Shown: positions 21,976-31,162, numbered from the stretch's first letter. The stretch is 64,000 bases of DNA from Croceicoccus estronivorus (GCF_001625325.1 NZ_JRQQ01000001.1:575727-639726), one strand, 5' to 3'. Numbers and translations are program-made. Notes: generated from the sequence alone by a model not told the origin.

Positions 21976-22683
21976 ATGATACGATATGAACGCTTCACCA
22001 TTCCCGACATCACCGGGCAGAACGGCACGCGCGAACGCCTGATGATGGCGGGCGAAAACCTGATGGGGCGCCGTGGCTTCAGCAATGTCTCTCTCGAAGA
22101 GATTGCCAGCCATGCGAAGCAACGGAACAAGTACGCCGTGCAATACCATTTCAACAACCGGGATGGGCTTGCCCAGGCAATCCTGAACGTGCGCATGCAA
22201 CAGGTCGAGCTCCGCCGAAAAGTGCTGCTCCGCGATGTCGACCCGGCAGATATCCATTCGATCCTGACGGCGTTTCTGTATCCGCTTGCCGAGCAAACCG
22301 ACGGCGACGGCAACTGCAGCTTTGCGCGTTTCCTGCTTCAGTTCATTGTCCGGGACGATCCAATCGATGAGATCGTCCATCCCGTGTTAGCCTCGCAAAC
22401 GGACAGCCCCACGCTCCAACTGTTTGAAATGAGCCGCCGGGCAATTGGCATCAGCGACAGGGAATTGTTCAAGCGGACGAAGCTGTTTCTGCCCGTGTCC
22501 CTACGCTTCCTTGCCGTGCAAACGCACGAGGACACACAACCGGTTATCCCGGCGGGCTTTCCGCAAGTCGTCAGAATGATCGCAGCCGCATTGGCTGTCC
22601 AGTGTCCGGACGAGCTGGAGGAGGGCCACCGGGAAACTCAAGACTGGATACCCTTCGTCAAAACCCCTGCGGCAGATATGTGA
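21976..22683 (+). CDS. TetR family regulator, probable repressor of the arylsulfatase gene
   Basis: 235 residues with an N-terminal TetR DNA-binding domain (GRRGFSNVSLEEIASHAKQRNKYAVQYHFNNRDGL at about 31-65) and a divergent ligand-binding C-terminal domain. It is divergent from the arylsulfatase gene, with the perfect 30-bp palindrome between the two starts, the textbook arrangement for autoregulated repression. GGGAAAA lies before the ATG. It belongs to a different subfamily from the two other TetR proteins in the window. Confidence 0.9.
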   Translation: MIRYERFTIPDITGQNGTRERLMMAGENLMGRRGFSNVSLEEIASHAKQRNKYAVQYHFNNRDGLAQAILNVRMQQVELRRKVLLRDVDPADIHSILTAFLYPLAEQTDGDGNCSFARFLLQFIVRDDPIDEIVHPVLASQTDSPTLQLFEMSRRAIGISDRELFKRTKLFLPVSLRFLAVQTHEDTQPVIPAGFPQVVRMIAAALAVQCPDELEEGHRETQDWIPFVKTPAADM

Positions 22684-22701
22684 ACTGAACCGCCGTGTCA
22701 T

Positions 22702-22729
22702 GCCATCGCGTCGAAAGACCAGCGATGGC
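22702..22729. terminator. Hairpin between two convergent TetR genes
   Basis: GCCATCGC and GCGATGGC, perfect 8-bp arms with a 12-nt loop, in the 52-bp gap between two converging genes. No U-run follows, so it is a plausible shared terminator only. Confidence 0.4.
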
Positions 22730-22735
22730 GCACGA

Positions 22736-23374
22736 TCATGGCTGAACTTCGGCTGCGACCTTGGGAACGTCAGGCAGATCATACTTCAGGTAGGCTGTCG
22801 ACAGGCGAACCATGGAATCAATGAACTCCTCGTCCGTCATCCCGGCAGGATTTTCCATAATATAACGCCGCATGTTCGCCAGAATGCCGATTTCGAGAAC
22901 AATCAGTGCCTTCTCGAGATCCATGGGCACCATCTCGTCCTGATGTTGTTCGAGCAGGACCCTGTTCGTCTGGTGCGTGAATTTCTCGACCGAGAGGTTC
23001 TGCGTCAGCTCGATCAGTTCCGGAGAACGCTTGGGGAGCGAATAGAACAGCTCCTTCTTTTCCCGCAGGTTATCGAGCAGATAGGAAAACGCGTTGCGGC
23101 TCGCGATTTCGAGGGGAAGCTCCATTGCCTCCCGCAAGACCACTCTCATCCCGTTTGCGACCCGTGAAACCGTCTGTTCGATCAACGCCGATATGATCGA
23201 ATTCTTGTTCGGAAAATACTGATAGAGCGAGCCGATGCTCACTCCTGCCTTTTCGGCAATGTAGTTGGTCGTCGCCTTTTCATATCCCTCTTCCAGGACG
23301 ATGATCTCCGCGGCTTCCAGTATGGCATCCGACGTAAATTTGGCGCGATCTTGAATTGGTTTCTTGCGGCGCAA
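22736..23374 (-). CDS. TetR family regulator of the steroid genes (candidate)
   Basis: About 212 residues from a TTG at 23374 with GAGAGGG upstream; a TTG 20 codons further up is possible and no ATG is available. TetR domain: AILEAAEIIVLEEGYEKATTNYIAEKAG then VSIGSLYQYFPNKNSI. It is last in the minus-strand line after hsaC (159-bp gap). Its DNA-binding segment nearly matches that of the TetR protein at 51133-51762, and both chains end alike (NMRRYIMENPAGMTDEEFID against NIEYFLAHNPTNMTEEQLID), so the two are paralogues. It is a likely regulator of the shared AATRCGAGTTT element. Confidence 0.85.
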   Translation of the reverse strand: MRRKKPIQDRAKFTSDAILEAAEIIVLEEGYEKATTNYIAEKAGVSIGSLYQYFPNKNSIISALIEQTVSRVANGMRVVLREAMELPLEIASRNAFSYLLDNLREKKELFYSLPKRSPELIELTQNLSVEKFTHQTNRVLLEQHQDEMVPMDLEKALIVLEIGILANMRRYIMENPAGMTDEEFIDSMVRLSTAYLKYDLPDVPKVAAEVQP

Positions 23375-23533
23375 CGATGGGCCCTCTCGATTATGCCTTT
23401 GATTTCCAGCAGCGCTGCAATCTAACCTCTGCAAATCCGCATGACAAAGGAGCTTTTGGCATCACTCTGACGTGCCGGAACACGTCCAGCGACGACTATC
23501 CCGGATCGGCGCCTTTGCATCGCATGTCATATC

Positions 23534-24427
23534 TCACTCCGCGCCAAGCTGATATGCATGGCCCCAATGGTCCGGCACCGTGCTGACAGTCGGTTCGAAA
23601 CGAGTCCAGTCGAGTTGCAGACCTTCACAACCGATCTCGAGCGGCACGTTGGCGGGCCCGTGGACATAGAACGAAACCATGTTGTCGTTACAGTGCCGCC
23701 CCAACGAAGCCATCAGGCTGATATTGCGAGCCTCGACCCGATCAAGGCACCGCCCGACTTCGTCAAGATTTTCCATCTCGAGCATCAGATGCACGACCCC
23801 GGTCGGGGAAGGCAGGTTGAACAGCGCCAGGCTGTGATGCCGGGGATTGTCCGCATGAAGGAACCGGACCCGCATATCCGGCATGCCTGCCTGCGGCGAC
23901 GCGATGGTCAGATCGTCGCTGTCTCCCAGCCCTAGCGTGGTCGTATAGAACCTGTAGGCCTCTTCAAACGCACCGGCGGCGGAAACGACGATATGCCCCA
24001 GGCCCATCGCACCGGTCACGAAACCGGATGTACCGATAGGCGACACGAACGGTTCGCCACAACCCGTTCGGCCATAATAGAATTCGAGAGGGTTTCCGGC
24101 AGGGTCGGTAGTGGCGAAAAATTCCGTGACGCAGCGCTTTTCGGCTTCTTCAGCCGTGCCGGATCGCACTGCGAGACCCTGCCCTGCAAGATGATCGCGC
24201 ATCGCCGCAAGGTCGGCATGCGAAGCCATTTCCCAACCGATTGCTTGCAACCGGTCAGCTTCGCCGGTTTCGACCAGAATCCGGAACGGATGCTCGTCGA
24301 TCTTCAAAGCCACGGCACCATCGGGCGCAGGCGCCTCCATCGTCCCGATTACCTCAAGCCCGAAACTGCGCCAGGCATCAGGTGCGGGTGAACTGAGGAT
24401 AACGTAACCGAGATTAGAAATTTTCAT
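23534..24427 (-). CDS. hsaC: HsaC-like type I extradiol dioxygenase
   Basis: 297 residues with two VOC-fold domains. The iron ligands stand at His145 (GLGHIVV), His213 (VVHLMLEM) and Glu264 (PLEIGCE), with second-sphere His245 and Tyr254, spacing that matches HsaC/BphC enzymes. HsaC cleaves the catecholic ring of 3,4-DHSA by meta-cleavage in 9,10-seco steroid degradation. It follows the hydrolase gene hsaD by 48 bp and sits in the kstD-kshA-hsaA-hsaD-hsaC order, which makes the steroid assignment more likely than biphenyl. A second, longer paralogue lies at 47326-48297. Confidence 0.87.
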   Translation of the reverse strand: MKISNLGYVILSSPAPDAWRSFGLEVIGTMEAPAPDGAVALKIDEHPFRILVETGEADRLQAIGWEMASHADLAAMRDHLAGQGLAVRSGTAEEAEKRCVTEFFATTDPAGNPLEFYYGRTGCGEPFVSPIGTSGFVTGAMGLGHIVVSAAGAFEEAYRFYTTTLGLGDSDDLTIASPQAGMPDMRVRFLHADNPRHHSLALFNLPSPTGVVHLMLEMENLDEVGRCLDRVEARNISLMASLGRHCNDNMVSFYVHGPANVPLEIGCEGLQLDWTRFEPTVSTVPDHWGHAYQLGAE

Positions 24428-24475
24428 TGCGGAATAGTCTCTCTTGTCCGGAACACATCGGCTGCGAGTACCAGT

Positions 24476-25306
24476 TCAATTGCTGTCGAGACGGTCGAGG
24501 AAATACTGCACCTGAGCATTGAACATGCCGGCACGCTCCACCATCACCCAGTGGCCGCAATTGGACACGATAGTGAATGCGCAATCCGGGCTGCTTGCCA
24601 GAAACTTGGAGAAGCCGGTAACTGGCGTGAACTGATCGTCCTGGCCCCAGAAGCCGAGAATGGGGCAACGCAGGTTGGGAAGCTCCTGCTCCATATTCGA
24701 CACCTGCAATCGGGCGAGAACATCCACCGGTTGCAACTGGAGAACTTCCAACCGTTCAGAAACCAGTTGATCGTCGACGATGGCAGGGTCCTTTACCAGC
24801 ATCTGCAACAGGTTGCGCAGGCCATCGAAATCGAGCGAGCCCCCCACGAAACCGGCGATCATGCTCTTGATGCCCGGCATGTTGTAATACACCGCATCGG
24901 CTTCGATCCCGCCCGGCGCCATCAGCACCAGACCATCAACCATGTCCGGGTGATCGAGCGCCAGCCTGATGCTCACGGCCCCGCCGAGCGAATTTCCGAC
25001 CAGCACACAGTGCGTCACGCCAAGGGCATCCAGCGCGCCCTTGATCGTCTCCGCGAACAATTCCGTGGTATAGTCGATACCGGTCGGTTTGCTCGAGTAA
25101 CCAAACCCGATCATATCGAATACGATCGCCCGCCTGCCGGCTTCGACAACCGTGTCGATATTCGACCTGAAGTTGCTGAAGCCGCTCGCGCCCGGCCCAC
25201 TCCCATGCAGGAATACGACCGCAGGCCCTTCCCCATAGCTCAGGTAATGGATCCGGTGCTCACCAACCGCGACTTCATGGCCGCGCGGAAGAAGGTCTTT
25301 GCTCAC
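24476..25306 (-). CDS. hsaD: HsaD-like meta-cleavage product hydrolase
   Basis: 276-residue alpha/beta hydrolase of the C-C bond hydrolase (MhpC/BphD/HsaD) group. Oxyanion region HGSGPGASGFSNF, nucleophile Ser106 in VGNSLGG, acid in GQDDQFTP (223/224), and His252 in NCGHWVMVERA. It would hydrolyse the ring-opened product made by the adjacent extradiol dioxygenase into a dienoate and a propionate side-chain acid (DOHNAA in steroid pathways). It begins 9 bp after the stop of the hsaA-like gene and shares its operon. Confidence 0.9.
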   Translation of the reverse strand: MSKDLLPRGHEVAVGEHRIHYLSYGEGPAVVFLHGSGPGASGFSNFRSNIDTVVEAGRRAIVFDMIGFGYSSKPTGIDYTTELFAETIKGALDALGVTHCVLVGNSLGGAVSIRLALDHPDMVDGLVLMAPGGIEADAVYYNMPGIKSMIAGFVGGSLDFDGLRNLLQMLVKDPAIVDDQLVSERLEVLQLQPVDVLARLQVSNMEQELPNLRCPILGFWGQDDQFTPVTGFSKFLASSPDCAFTIVSNCGHWVMVERAGMFNAQVQYFLDRLDSN

Positions 25307-25315
25307 GATAGTCCC

Positions 25316-26485
25316 TCAAAGAAAGAAATCGGCATTGTCGGCACCCAGCAGCATGTTTCCGTAATTACGGGCCAGCGGGACCGGGTTGTTGGCGACGTGA
25401 GCACGAGCAATGTGGATGTCGTGCCAGATGTTCTGAATCTCGGAGCCCAGAAACACGCTGCGTCCGCCGCCGACTTCGAACAGAATATCCACCGCTTGCA
25501 TCATCTGCACCACGATCGCCCCGGTTTCGTAGCGGTAACGGGCGCGATCGATCAGCGGTATCTCCTGACCGCTTTCGAGCAGACCCATCATCGAGTCGAA
25601 ATTCGCAATGAGGTTGGCCTCCGCCCTGTCGATCAGGGAACTGGCTTCCGCAACGCGGCGGAGAATGTCCGGATCCCCTTTCAGCTTGGTCGGGTCCGTG
25701 CTGCTCCCGCCTGCCTTGGCAATGAACAGCCTGAGCGCATGACGAGCGGCGCCGATGGCCGGGGCGGCAACGGTCGCGGCAAAGATTTGCGCCCAGGGCA
25801 GACCGTAAACGGCATCCGGCTGATCGCGCAGTCTTTCATAGCCGTCCATCTGTGAATGGATGTGATCGTCCGGCACGAATATCGGCTCTTCGATCACGAT
25901 ATCGTTGGAACCCGTCCCCTGAAGCCCCATCACATGCCATGTGTCTTCGATCACATAGGCGCTGCGCGGCACGAGCATGGTCTGAAGCAGCGGCCGTCCT
26001 TCGACAATCGTCCCCAACAGGGCCCACTGACAGTGGTCGCTCCCGGAACTCCAGCCCCAGCGCCCGTGCAGCATGACACCGCCCTCTACCGGCTTGGTTC
26101 TGGCCCCCACGGGATTGTAGGAACTGCTGACACGTTCATCGAGATCGGTGCCATAGACTTCGTCCTGCACCTGGCTGTCCAGCAGGGATATCTGGAAGGC
26201 GTGCACCGAAATAACGCCGGTGATCCACGCCGTGCTCATATCCCGTTCCGCCACTTTGATGAGCGTCCGCAGCCACTCCTGTGGCGTGGCGCCGATCCCG
26301 CCGAGACGTTTGGGAATGAAAGCCCGGAAAACGCCGCTTTCACGCAAAGCTTCCACGGACCCGGTGGGGACTTTCCGTTCCTTCCGCGCCACGGGGCCGT
26401 TCTTCTCAATGAGATCGAGGCAGGGTTCGATGTCGATCACGCTCATTGCCGGTGCATTTCCGGCTGCTGCAAAACTCGTAGCCAT
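25316..26485 (-). CDS. hsaA: HsaA-like flavin-dependent monooxygenase, oxygenase component
   Basis: 389 residues from ATG 26485 with GAGAG upstream; HsaA proteins are of this length. The fold is acyl-CoA dehydrogenase-like (RKVPTGSVEALRESGVFRAFIPKRLGG, then WHVMGLQGTGSNDIVIEE and the C-terminal helices), but the acid/substrate-CoA motifs of true ACADs are absent, typical of group D two-component hydroxylases. HsaA hydroxylates the phenolic ring of 3-HSA to the catechol that HsaC cleaves. It needs FMNH2 from a reductase (HsaB), and no reductase gene is present in this window. Confidence 0.87.
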   Translation of the reverse strand: MATSFAAAGNAPAMSVIDIEPCLDLIEKNGPVARKERKVPTGSVEALRESGVFRAFIPKRLGGIGATPQEWLRTLIKVAERDMSTAWITGVISVHAFQISLLDSQVQDEVYGTDLDERVSSSYNPVGARTKPVEGGVMLHGRWGWSSGSDHCQWALLGTIVEGRPLLQTMLVPRSAYVIEDTWHVMGLQGTGSNDIVIEEPIFVPDDHIHSQMDGYERLRDQPDAVYGLPWAQIFAATVAAPAIGAARHALRLFIAKAGGSSTDPTKLKGDPDILRRVAEASSLIDRAEANLIANFDSMMGLLESGQEIPLIDRARYRYETGAIVVQMMQAVDILFEVGGGRSVFLGSEIQNIWHDIHIARAHVANNPVPLARNYGNMLLGADNADFFL

Positions 26486-26507
26486 ATTCTCTCTCGATTT
26501 TCCCGGT

Positions 26508-27596
26508 TCAGTGGCCGTTCGCCATTTCCAGATCGCGTGTGATGTCGTCGGCCGGTTTCTTGTGCGTCGGAACATGCCGTCCCTTGGCAATGCCCTGAAA
26601 TTCCGCCGCACGATTCCGCGGGTTGTAAAATTGCCGATACCAGGTCCGGCCAAGCTGGAAGTTACGCTCGGTCGGCAGACCCATGATCCCGATCGCGGGC
26701 TGCTTCCTCGACCAGATCTCGAAATCCTGGCTGAACGCGTCGAGCACTTCGCCCTGCATAGCCTTGGCTGCGGCGATTTCGTCAGGCCCCGGATTGTCGT
26801 TCGGCACACGCAGCAAGTTATTGTGCCACACCTTGATCACCCCGTCGTCGACCGGAGTGTGAAAGATGAATTCGATACCGTAAATGTCGCCGATCGACTG
26901 CCGGGACAGCAGCAGACCCGGCCCGGTGTACCAGGTAAGAGTCTTCAGATAGGCATCGTATTCCCGGCGGAATCCGCCCTGCCGCTGTTGATAGACGTGC
27001 CCGTTGAACTCGTTCTCGAAATACTCGCACGGGACGCCGTGCGTCGGGCCGAGGTGGTTGGAATCGGCCATGTTGTCGAGAACTTCCTGCGGGTGGATCG
27101 CCAGCGTTCCCAGATGGTCGTAGGCCCCGTTGATCCAGTTCGGCATATCCCATTCGGGCAACTGCGGCGGCTCGTAGTCCGGCTCCCCTCCTTCGGGGTC
27201 GTGCCACATCATCACTGCCCCCATCACCTCGCGCACCAGGTGCGTGCCCAATGTCGCCGCCTTGGGGCATGGTCCGTCGAACCCGGGAATGTCATCCACC
27301 CGCCCCTCGCTGTTGTAACGCCAGCCGTGGTAGGGGCAGCGAATGGCATCGCCTTCGATCTGCTCGTGATGAGCGGCGATGGAAGCCGTCTTCGAACCCG
27401 CGAGATGAGCGCCCATGTGCCGACAGAATGCGTCGAGACAGATCAGCTTCCCGCTCTCTCCGCGAAAGAGCGCGAAATCCTTGCCGAAGAAGCGCAACGG
27501 CACAGGCCCCGAGTCCAGTTCGGTGGCTTCCGCCACCATGAACCAGCCCCGCGGAAATTCGAATTCGCCCAGTTTATAGTCTTCTGTCTTGGCCAC
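26508..27596 (-). CDS. kshA: KshA-like Rieske oxygenase (3-ketosteroid 9-alpha-hydroxylase oxygenase)
   Basis: 362 residues from GTG 27596; an upstream in-frame ATG would overlap the previous gene. Rieske [2Fe-2S] ligands Cys58/His60 (CRHMG) and Cys87/His90 (CPYHGW). Mononuclear iron site in DNMADSNHLGPTH, with Asp178, His181 and His186. The blocks FCRHMGAHL and VLDNMADSNH are close to those of characterised KshA proteins. KshA hydroxylates C9 of 3-keto-1,4-diene steroids, which opens ring B. It lies 29 bp after kstD, its metabolic partner. The ferredoxin reductase KshB is not in the window. Confidence 0.87.
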   Translation of the reverse strand: MAKTEDYKLGEFEFPRGWFMVAEATELDSGPVPLRFFGKDFALFRGESGKLICLDAFCRHMGAHLAGSKTASIAAHHEQIEGDAIRCPYHGWRYNSEGRVDDIPGFDGPCPKAATLGTHLVREVMGAVMMWHDPEGGEPDYEPPQLPEWDMPNWINGAYDHLGTLAIHPQEVLDNMADSNHLGPTHGVPCEYFENEFNGHVYQQRQGGFRREYDAYLKTLTWYTGPGLLLSRQSIGDIYGIEFIFHTPVDDGVIKVWHNNLLRVPNDNPGPDEIAAAKAMQGEVLDAFSQDFEIWSRKQPAIGIMGLPTERNFQLGRTWYRQFYNPRNRAAEFQGIAKGRHVPTHKKPADDITRDLEMANGH

Positions 27597-27625
27597 GTTT
27601 CCAGTTCCCGATAGTGTTTCACTAA

Positions 27626-29365
27626 CTAAGCGTTGGCGTGCATGAGCTTGTTGCAGGCGCGGAACGCCATGGTCAGCGCCGGACCGAGCGTGCATCCCGC
27701 CCCCGGATATTTGTCCCCCATGATGGAGGCAGAGCTGTTGCCGGCGGCGAACAGGCCGGGAATGATCTCCCCCGCGTCGTCCAGCACCTGCGCATCGTCA
27801 TCGATGACCAGGCCGCCCTTGGTACCAATGTCACCGGGATAGAGCGGCGTGCCGTAAAACGGCGCCTTCTCAATCGGGCCCAGGCATGGATTTGGACCGA
27901 CCCTGGCATCGCCATACTGCCGATCGTGTTCGTCACTGCCTCTGCCGAATTGCTCGTCCACGCCAGTCTCGGCATAGCGGGCCATCTCCGCCGCCGTGGC
28001 CTCGAGGCCATCGGGGTCGATACCGAGCTGAGACGCGAGAGAGCGCAAGGAGGACGCCTTGCGCAGAAAGCCTTCGGGCCCGAAGGCATCCCTGTTCATC
28101 CAGTCCGGCGACATGTTCGATTGGAGCAAGCCCCCGAACATATAGTTCTCTCGATAAGTGCGGTCGAAAATGACGAACGCGGGCACCCGATCACGGATGC
28201 TGTAGTCCTCACCATAGATGCACTTGCCATAGGAATTGTAAGTGATGGATTCGTTCATGAAACGGCGGCCATTGCGATCGACGATGAGGAATCCCGGCTT
28301 CGACTTCTCGAAGAACAGGACCACACTGCGTTCGCCCCACCTGACCACAGGGGCCCACCACGCTTCGTTCATGAGGCCCGTTGCGGCGCCGATCTCTTTG
28401 CCTGCGGCAATCAGGTCGCCAGTGTTGCCGGGGCTTCCCGCCGACCAGTCAGCCGAAGTGGGCGCGGCAATATTTGCCGACCGCATGATTGAGCTGCGTT
28501 CAAAGCCACCTGCCGCGATTATCACCCCGCGGCGAGCCCCGATGTGCTGATGCCGCCCGACCGCATCTTCGATAACGACTCCGGCCACACGCTTGCCTTC
28601 CCGGATCAGTCCCTTGACCGGGGCATTCAACCGGAAATCCACACCACGCTTGCGCAGCGCGAGCAGCAGACGGCCGACCAGAGCTTCACCCATGCACAGG
28701 CGGCGATCACGGCTGCCCTTTAATCTGCCGCCGATGTCCGCTGCATAGCGGGCTACGGCTCTCAGCGCGATCTTCTGCCACCCCTTAGCGACAGCCTGGA
28801 TCTTCGACACCTCGGTAATCGACAGGTTGATCCGCCCGAATGCCTTCGAGGCAGGCGGCATCTCGCGAAGCCTGCCGAGATCGTCCCCAAGCTCGCGACC
28901 GTCGAGCGGCGCACAATCCATTGTCCGGCCACCCGGCTTCCATCCGGGAGCGGAAGGGTAATAATCCGGATATTTCTTCACCGGGCGATAAGGCACGCCG
29001 ATCTGCCCGAGATATGCGATCATCGCCGGTGCCGTTCGGATATAGGTCCGGATCGTATCGTCGCCGATCTGATCGCCGGGGATCACTCCCCTTAGATAGG
29101 CATACGCATCTTCTTCGCTGTCTGTAACACCGGCTTCGGCGATCCACGGATTGTTCGGCACCCAGATTCCCCCGCCGGAAGTGGCCGAGTTACCTCCGAT
29201 GCGGTCCGTCTTTTCCAGCACGAGCACACGCGCGCCAAGATCCGTGGCCCGGCAGGCAGCCAGAAGCGCCGCCGCACCGGATCCGACCACGATCACATCA
29301 TAAGCCAAATCCCCCCCGGACCCGGCGGATTGCATTGCCTGAGGCGTGGACGGAGGCTTATTCAT
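27626..29365 (-). CDS. kstD: 3-ketosteroid delta1-dehydrogenase-like flavoprotein
   Basis: 579 residues from ATG 29365 (GTG 29395 also possible). FAD-binding VIVVGSGAAALLAA at about 24-38, IGGNSATSGGG, and near the C-terminus GNSSASIMGDKYPGAG with Tyr553 and Gly557, equivalent to the Tyr/Gly pair known to drive enolisation in KstD enzymes. It introduces the C1-C2 double bond into ring A of 3-ketosteroids. It heads the minus-strand operon kstD-kshA-hsaA-hsaD-hsaC. Length is nearer to proteobacterial 3-oxosteroid dehydrogenases (about 570) than to the 510 of Rhodococcus KstD1. A delta4-(5-alpha)-dehydrogenase role is an alternative. Confidence 0.87.
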   Translation of the reverse strand: MNKPPSTPQAMQSAGSGGDLAYDVIVVGSGAAALLAACRATDLGARVLVLEKTDRIGGNSATSGGGIWVPNNPWIAEAGVTDSEEDAYAYLRGVIPGDQIGDDTIRTYIRTAPAMIAYLGQIGVPYRPVKKYPDYYPSAPGWKPGGRTMDCAPLDGRELGDDLGRLREMPPASKAFGRINLSITEVSKIQAVAKGWQKIALRAVARYAADIGGRLKGSRDRRLCMGEALVGRLLLALRKRGVDFRLNAPVKGLIREGKRVAGVVIEDAVGRHQHIGARRGVIIAAGGFERSSIMRSANIAAPTSADWSAGSPGNTGDLIAAGKEIGAATGLMNEAWWAPVVRWGERSVVLFFEKSKPGFLIVDRNGRRFMNESITYNSYGKCIYGEDYSIRDRVPAFVIFDRTYRENYMFGGLLQSNMSPDWMNRDAFGPEGFLRKASSLRSLASQLGIDPDGLEATAAEMARYAETGVDEQFGRGSDEHDRQYGDARVGPNPCLGPIEKAPFYGTPLYPGDIGTKGGLVIDDDAQVLDDAGEIIPGLFAAGNSSASIMGDKYPGAGCTLGPALTMAFRACNKLMHANA

Positions 29366-29837
29366 ATATCGGGCCCCGACCGCTGCCGGCACCACGCCCG
29401 TTCGGGCGACCTGGCGCCATCCAATCGGCGCAGCGATGCCGCAAACCTGTAATATGCGTTGCCCGGTTCTTCATCATCGTCTCCCGTGCACACTGCCCGT
29501 CTGCTTGCCCCGGCCGCAAACCGTAGCGTCAGTGTTTGTGTCCCGCAGTTTACCGGGCCTTGCACGAAAATCTGACTATGGCGTGAGAAGGTTCACCTCA
29601 AACTCGCATTTAGTCGCCAATGACTCCCGCAAACTCGTCTTTCGCGCTCGAATGCGAGTTTCTGTTGAGCCTCTTTCGACAACATAATCTCGAAATGGCG
29701 CAAAGCTGCGTGCCCGGCCCCGATTGCGCATTGCGCGATCTCAAGGGCCCTCGGGCGAGGCAGCCTGAGGGCAAAATGCACCGGATCAGACAGACCTGGA
29801 CCGCATGAACGCGCGGTTCCCGGCAGGATCAGGATGG
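29366..29837. other. Divergent promoter region between kstD and crotonase operons
   Basis: 472 bp between two diverging operons. No frame looks coding. It carries three copies of the AACTCG-type element (listed at 29600-29661) and should contain both promoters. Confidence 0.6.
29600..29661. promoter_or_regulatory. Three copies of the steroid-cluster element (AATRCGAGTTT)
   Basis: Copies at 29600-29610 (AAACTCGCATT), 29631-29640 (AAACTCGTCT) and 29651-29661 (AATGCGAGTTT); the first and third are exact inverted repeats of 11 bp. The CGAG cores are spaced 31 and 21 bp, close to three and two helical turns. The same element occurs in the other steroid-cluster promoter regions. Likely operator for a TetR-family regulator, by inference. 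Confidence 0.65.
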
Positions 29838-30656
29838 ATGGGAGGCAGAGCAATTCAATTCGAAACGCTCCGATATGAAGTCACCGACGGCGTCGCTCTG
29901 ATTACGCTGGACAGGCCCGCAAGGCTGAATTCGATCAACAGCGTGATGAGCCGCGAGTTGCCCATACTGTGGCGCGGCTTTGAACACGACGAATCCGCCA
30001 TTGTCGCGATTGTTACCGGCGCGGGAGACAAGGCTTTCTGCACCGGGGCCGATCTCAGGGATCTGCCGGAAATGATCACCGATGCGGCGGGCACCTCCCT
30101 GCCTGAATCAGTGCGCTGGTCGCCATTGCAGAACCGGGTCTGGAAGCCGGTTATCTGTGCCGTAAACGGTCTCGCCATGGGCGGCGGCCTGCACTTCGTG
30201 GCCGAATGCGACGTGGTAATCGCCAGCGACACTGCCGAATTTTCCGACCCCCATGTCAGTGTCGGGCTGGTTTCCGCCCTGGAAACCATCGCTCTGGCCC
30301 GGCGCATTCCCATCGGCGCTGTCCTGCGCATGGCGCTGGGAGGTCGCGGGGAGAAAATTTCTGCGCATCGGGCCCATGCCATCGGGATGCTGGATGAATT
30401 GTCGCCCCCCGATGAACTGATGAACCACGCCTATGCCCTGGCAGAGCGAATGCGGCGAAATTCGCCCAGCGCCATGGCCCGGACCAAACGAGCAATCTGG
30501 AGTTCGAAAGAGGCTGGCCTGGGCGAAGCCACGACGCGCGCGTGGGACACGATGAATGTCCACAACCGTTCGCACGACTTTTTCGAAGGGGTCCGCGCCT
30601 TCGGCGAGGGCCGCGATGCGCGATGGTCCCCGTATCATCCGGACACCGAATCCTAA
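29838..30656 (+). CDS. Enoyl-CoA hydratase/isomerase (crotonase)
   Basis: About 272 residues from ATG 29838, with AGGAT eight bases upstream; ATG 29805 is an alternative. Crotonase signatures: DRPARLNSIN, oxyanion segments AFCTGADLRD and GLAMGGGLHFVAECDV. The position of the second catalytic Glu in hydratases reads His (SDPHVSVGL), so the activity may be isomerase, hydrolase or lyase rather than plain hydration. First gene of a plus-strand operon with MaoC, DUF35, a ferredoxin oxidoreductase and an Ltp aldolase. Confidence 0.88.
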   Translation: MGGRAIQFETLRYEVTDGVALITLDRPARLNSINSVMSRELPILWRGFEHDESAIVAIVTGAGDKAFCTGADLRDLPEMITDAAGTSLPESVRWSPLQNRVWKPVICAVNGLAMGGGLHFVAECDVVIASDTAEFSDPHVSVGLVSALETIALARRIPIGAVLRMALGGRGEKISAHRAHAIGMLDELSPPDELMNHAYALAERMRRNSPSAMARTKRAIWSSKEAGLGEATTRAWDTMNVHNRSHDFFEGVRAFGEGRDARWSPYHPDTES

Positions 30657-30694
30657 GCAAAAATCAGCATATTTTCCAATGGAATACGACGCGA

Positions 30695-31162
30695 ATGAAC
30701 ACGATCCGATTTGACGACATTGCAACGCTGGAGGCGCTGGTCTCCGATGAATATGGGCCTTGGAGCAAAGAGCGGCTGGTTACGCAGGACGACATCACCG
30801 CCTTTGGCGAACTGACCGACGATATGCAGTGGATCCATGTCGATCCTGAACGTGCGGCTGTCGAAAGCCCGCTGGGTTGCACGATTGCTCATGGCTTCCT
30901 CGTGCTCTCGTTTCTTTCCGCGCTGCGGAAGTCGGACGGGATCGCAATTGTCGGGCACGGCAATGCCCTGAACTACGGAATAGACCGGCTTCGGTTTGTC
31001 CGCCCGGTTCCCGTCGGATCGCGCATCCATTGCCGTACCCGGATCGAAAACGTGCTCGTCAAGGATGGCGCCACGATGATTGACTTCGGCGTCGCGGTTC
31101 ACGTGGTCGGACAGGACAAGCCCTGCCTCGTGTTCTCGTGGAAGCTGCTTTACCGCCCCTGA
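30695..31162 (+). CDS. MaoC-like (R)-specific enoyl-CoA hydratase
   Basis: 155 residues, single hotdog domain. The hydratase motif is intact: Asp43 and His48 in DDMQWIHVDPERA, then IAHGFLVLSFLSAL. It would hydrate an enoyl-CoA. It sits 38 bp after the crotonase and just before a DUF35 gene; MaoC plus DUF35 next to an Ltp-type aldolase recalls the ChsH1-ChsH2-Ltp2 complex of steroid side-chain removal. The start is ATG 30695, since earlier in-frame codons lie in the previous gene. Confidence 0.88.
   Translation: MNTIRFDDIATLEALVSDEYGPWSKERLVTQDDITAFGELTDDMQWIHVDPERAAVESPLGCTIAHGFLVLSFLSALRKSDGIAIVGHGNALNYGIDRLRFVRPVPVGSRIHCRTRIENVLVKDGATMIDFGVAVHVVGQDKPCLVFSWKLLYRP

Noticed and set aside
29396..29813. 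Short frames on both strands in the kstD/crotonase divergent region
   Set aside because: None has a ribosome site or a family match, and the region carries three regulatory-type repeats.
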